Source: an uncultured Acidobacteriota bacterium
Lineage (GTDB): Bacteria > Acidobacteriota > CAIWXX01
NCBI GenBank assembly: GCA_903916735.1
Contig: CAIWXX010000070.1
Span: 1 to 45,563, forward strand
Reading direction: 5' to 3'
Length of the DNA: 45,563 nt
Positions 44,140-45,563 of the stretch are shown piece by piece. The notes under the pieces were generated by a model, which was not told where the DNA came from, made no database searches, and saw nothing but the letters and a program-made list of their open reading frames with translations. Made by a program: the position numbers and the translations under genes. Every line of letters begins with the position of its first letter. Within the stretch, counting starts at the first letter, position 1.

Positions 44140-44515
44140 TCATGGCATCCGATGCGCCGGATCTTCTTTCTGGACGATGCCGTCGAGCAGATGAACGATG
44201 CGGCTACTGTAGGATGCGTTTTTCTCCGAGTGCGTGGCCTGGATGATCGTAGTGCTTTCGCGGTTGAGCTGAGTAAAGATCTTCATGATCTCTTCGCCCT
44301 GTTTGGAATTCAGGTTTCCCGTCGGCTCGTTGGCCAGTATGAGTGTGGGCCTGATGATCAGGGCACGGGCGATGGCCACGAGCTGCTGTTGTCCTCCGGA
44401 GAGCTGGGTTGGGGAAGAGGTCCTTCTTGGCCACCATCTGAAAGCGGTCCAGTATCTCCGCGATCAACCCCCTTGCGCTCAAAGCCTTTGACCTTCTTGT
44501 ACAGGAGCGGTGTCT
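44140..44515 (-). pseudogene. ABC transporter ATPase (LolD/MacB-like), 3' remnant
   Basis: On the minus strand [16 protein letters not shown] leads by frameshift into [16 protein letters not shown] (the ABC signature). This is followed by [14 protein letters not shown] and TTIIQATHSEKNASYSSRIVHLLDG. The Walker B Asp is Asn (NEPTG in place of DEPTG), and the Walker A half is missing. The reading frame is broken at least once near 44405 and again near 44460. The gene is cut off where the transposase remnant begins, consistent with inactivation by insertion. Confidence 0.75.
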
Positions 44516-45563
44516 AGCCCGACTTCCGCAACTGGGACACATTTGCCAAAGTAACCGATTGATTTTTAATAAAAATTCTTTAAAGGTCGGCACTACAGAG
44601 GGCTGGTTTTTTCTCCTCGATTTGGCTGTTCGCTGCGAAGATTTGTGGAGGAGGTTGAGCCGGCAAATCCAGTATTGGCCATGTAAGCAGTAGGCAGTGA
44701 TCCTTTTCGGGTTGCGTGTAGCGTGAGAGGACGAGGAGGCGATTGTCTGTAGTGGGGAGGTGGACATCAATCATCTGGATGCCGGCGAATTTATCGCGCA
44801 CCTCGCGAGGTGAAAGACCTGGTGCCATTGGCCTGAGGCGATGCTTCAATGTGACATGAAGGCAGTAGGCCATGAAGGCGATGAAGATGTGCGCCTCAAT
44901 TCGTGTGTCGAGTTGATGGAAAACCGGTCGGAGCGAGAGATCACCCTTGAGGTTTTTAAACGCCTGCTCGATCTCGGTGAGGCGGATGTTTTGCTGCCAG
45001 AGTATCGATGGATCTTCTCCGCACAGATTAGATCGGAGGAGATAGTGGCCTTCTCTCCGTATCGTCTCCCGGAATTTGTTCTTCCTCAATGAAGTTGCCT
45101 TCCATCACTTCATAGGCAATCGGGAATCCATCCGGAGTCACAATCAAAGCAATCACGACCTGCACACAATCCGGTCTCTTGTCCCTGCCATATCCGAACT
45201 TCCTTTTTCCGATCTTTGGTGCGTCGCACTCAAAGTAGGTGCTGGTCAGATCGTAGAAAAGAACATCAAACCCCGCAGCAAACATGTAACCCCATCGTTC
45301 TCGTAAGAAGGAGAACAGATTTTTCTTGTGTGTCAGTAATTTGTCCATGCAACGATAGAGCTTATCGATCTGAACCAGAGAAAAGTATTCGCCAAGCAGA
45401 TCCCCCATCGCGCTCCGGCTGTACCAGAGCCGATGCAACTCCATCTCCGCCGTGCGAACATGAATCACATCGCAATCCACCGGCGCCGCCTTTCGATTCT
45501 CCGGGCATAACGCCACTTGCTTCGGCTGTGTTTGCCCTTGTTCTAGTATCTCAACAGTTCGAC
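44516..45563 (-). mobile_element. IS1634-type insertion sequence, incomplete
   Basis: The element is recognised from its transposase (next entry) and from the way the ABC gene ends abruptly near 44515. The sequence there (CCGACTTCCGCAACTGGGAC, from about 44519) looks like an IS terminus. The other end lies outside the window, so terminal repeats and target duplication cannot be checked. Confidence 0.6.
44580..45563 (-). pseudogene. IS1634-family transposase with internal deletion, N-terminus off the edge
   Basis: The minus-strand frame is open from the right edge and contains FDVLFYDLTSTYFE, then KRKFGYGRDKRPDCVQVVIALIVTPDGFPIAYEV, the first catalytic (DDE) region of IS1634/IS4-type transposases. 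Directly after MEGNFIEE, near 45090, the frame jumps to RETIRREGHYLLRSNL, then LTEIEQAFKNLKGDLSLRPVFHQLDTRIEAH, the C-terminal region with the catalytic Glu. The segment expected between them, with the second Asp, is missing and the two parts are in different frames. The enzyme should therefore be inactive. Confidence 0.85.

Noticed and set aside
1-45563. CRISPR arrays and rRNA or tRNA genes
   Set aside because: No regularly spaced short repeats and no rRNA or complete tRNA cloverleaf were seen. The only clear short direct repeat outside coding repeats is the 29-bp pair in the RHS/TA island.

Overview
The window is about 45.6 kb of bacterial chromosome. Gene content points to an uncultured, strictly anaerobic, fermentative, Gram-negative-like bacterium. 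It encodes an oxygen-sensitive [FeFe]-hydrogenase with its full maturation set, an NAD-linked formate dehydrogenase, the NADH sensor Rex, and exported peptidases that suggest growth on peptides. Acidobacteriota or Aminicenantes-like lineages would fit, but no 16S or other decisive marker is present, so the taxonomy is a guess.

Region 1 (1-5.5 kb) is an accessory island that looks horizontally acquired. It holds three displaced RHS C-terminal tips (A, B, C), each starting at the end of the RHS core. Between them lie two three-gene toxin-antitoxin operons on the minus strand. Each operon is an Xre-type regulator, then an antitoxin, then a toxin; the pairs are DUF433/DUF5615 and addiction-module/ParE. 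The two regulators are paralogues and share a near-identical back-to-back promoter of about 35 bp, followed by the same 29-bp repeat leading into an RHS tip. The toxin cargos are unrelated. Tip A is followed by a small membrane protein. Tip C carries an HELSH zincin motif and is followed by a seven-repeat BNR propeller protein.

Region 2 (5.5-17.1 kb) has gene remnants, then the hydrogenase maturation cluster hydG-aspA-hydF-hydE. After it come an exported M28 peptidase with its own promoter and a palindromic operator, a convergent double-length ThyX-like protein, a frameshifted PaaI thioesterase running into a cupredoxin remnant, and a small membrane protein.

Region 3 (17.1-30.2 kb) is mostly on the minus strand. 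It holds a VIT/VWA protein followed by a second VWA protein, a formate dehydrogenase operon (NuoE-NuoF fusion, NuoG-like Fe-S subunit, molybdopterin catalytic subunit) divergent from mobA, two small membrane proteins (DUF4230, DUF1232), an amidohydrolase and a LOG-family protein.

Region 4 (30.9-41.4 kb) is the energy and signalling core. A strong promoter with a Rex box drives rex-hydC-hydB-hydA and a response regulator. HydB is fused to a GltD/NfnB-like FAD/NAD(P) module, so the complex may connect H2, ferredoxin, NADH and possibly NADPH. Downstream are a fusion of a sensory [FeFe]-hydrogenase to a histidine kinase, and a receiver-kinase hybrid. Together with the single-domain regulator they look like an H2- or redox-sensing phosphorelay placed next to the enzyme it may control.

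Region 5 (41.4-45.6 kb) has a peptidase-like remnant, an exported M3 oligopeptidase, a decayed ABC ATPase, and a deleted IS1634-type transposase running off the right edge.
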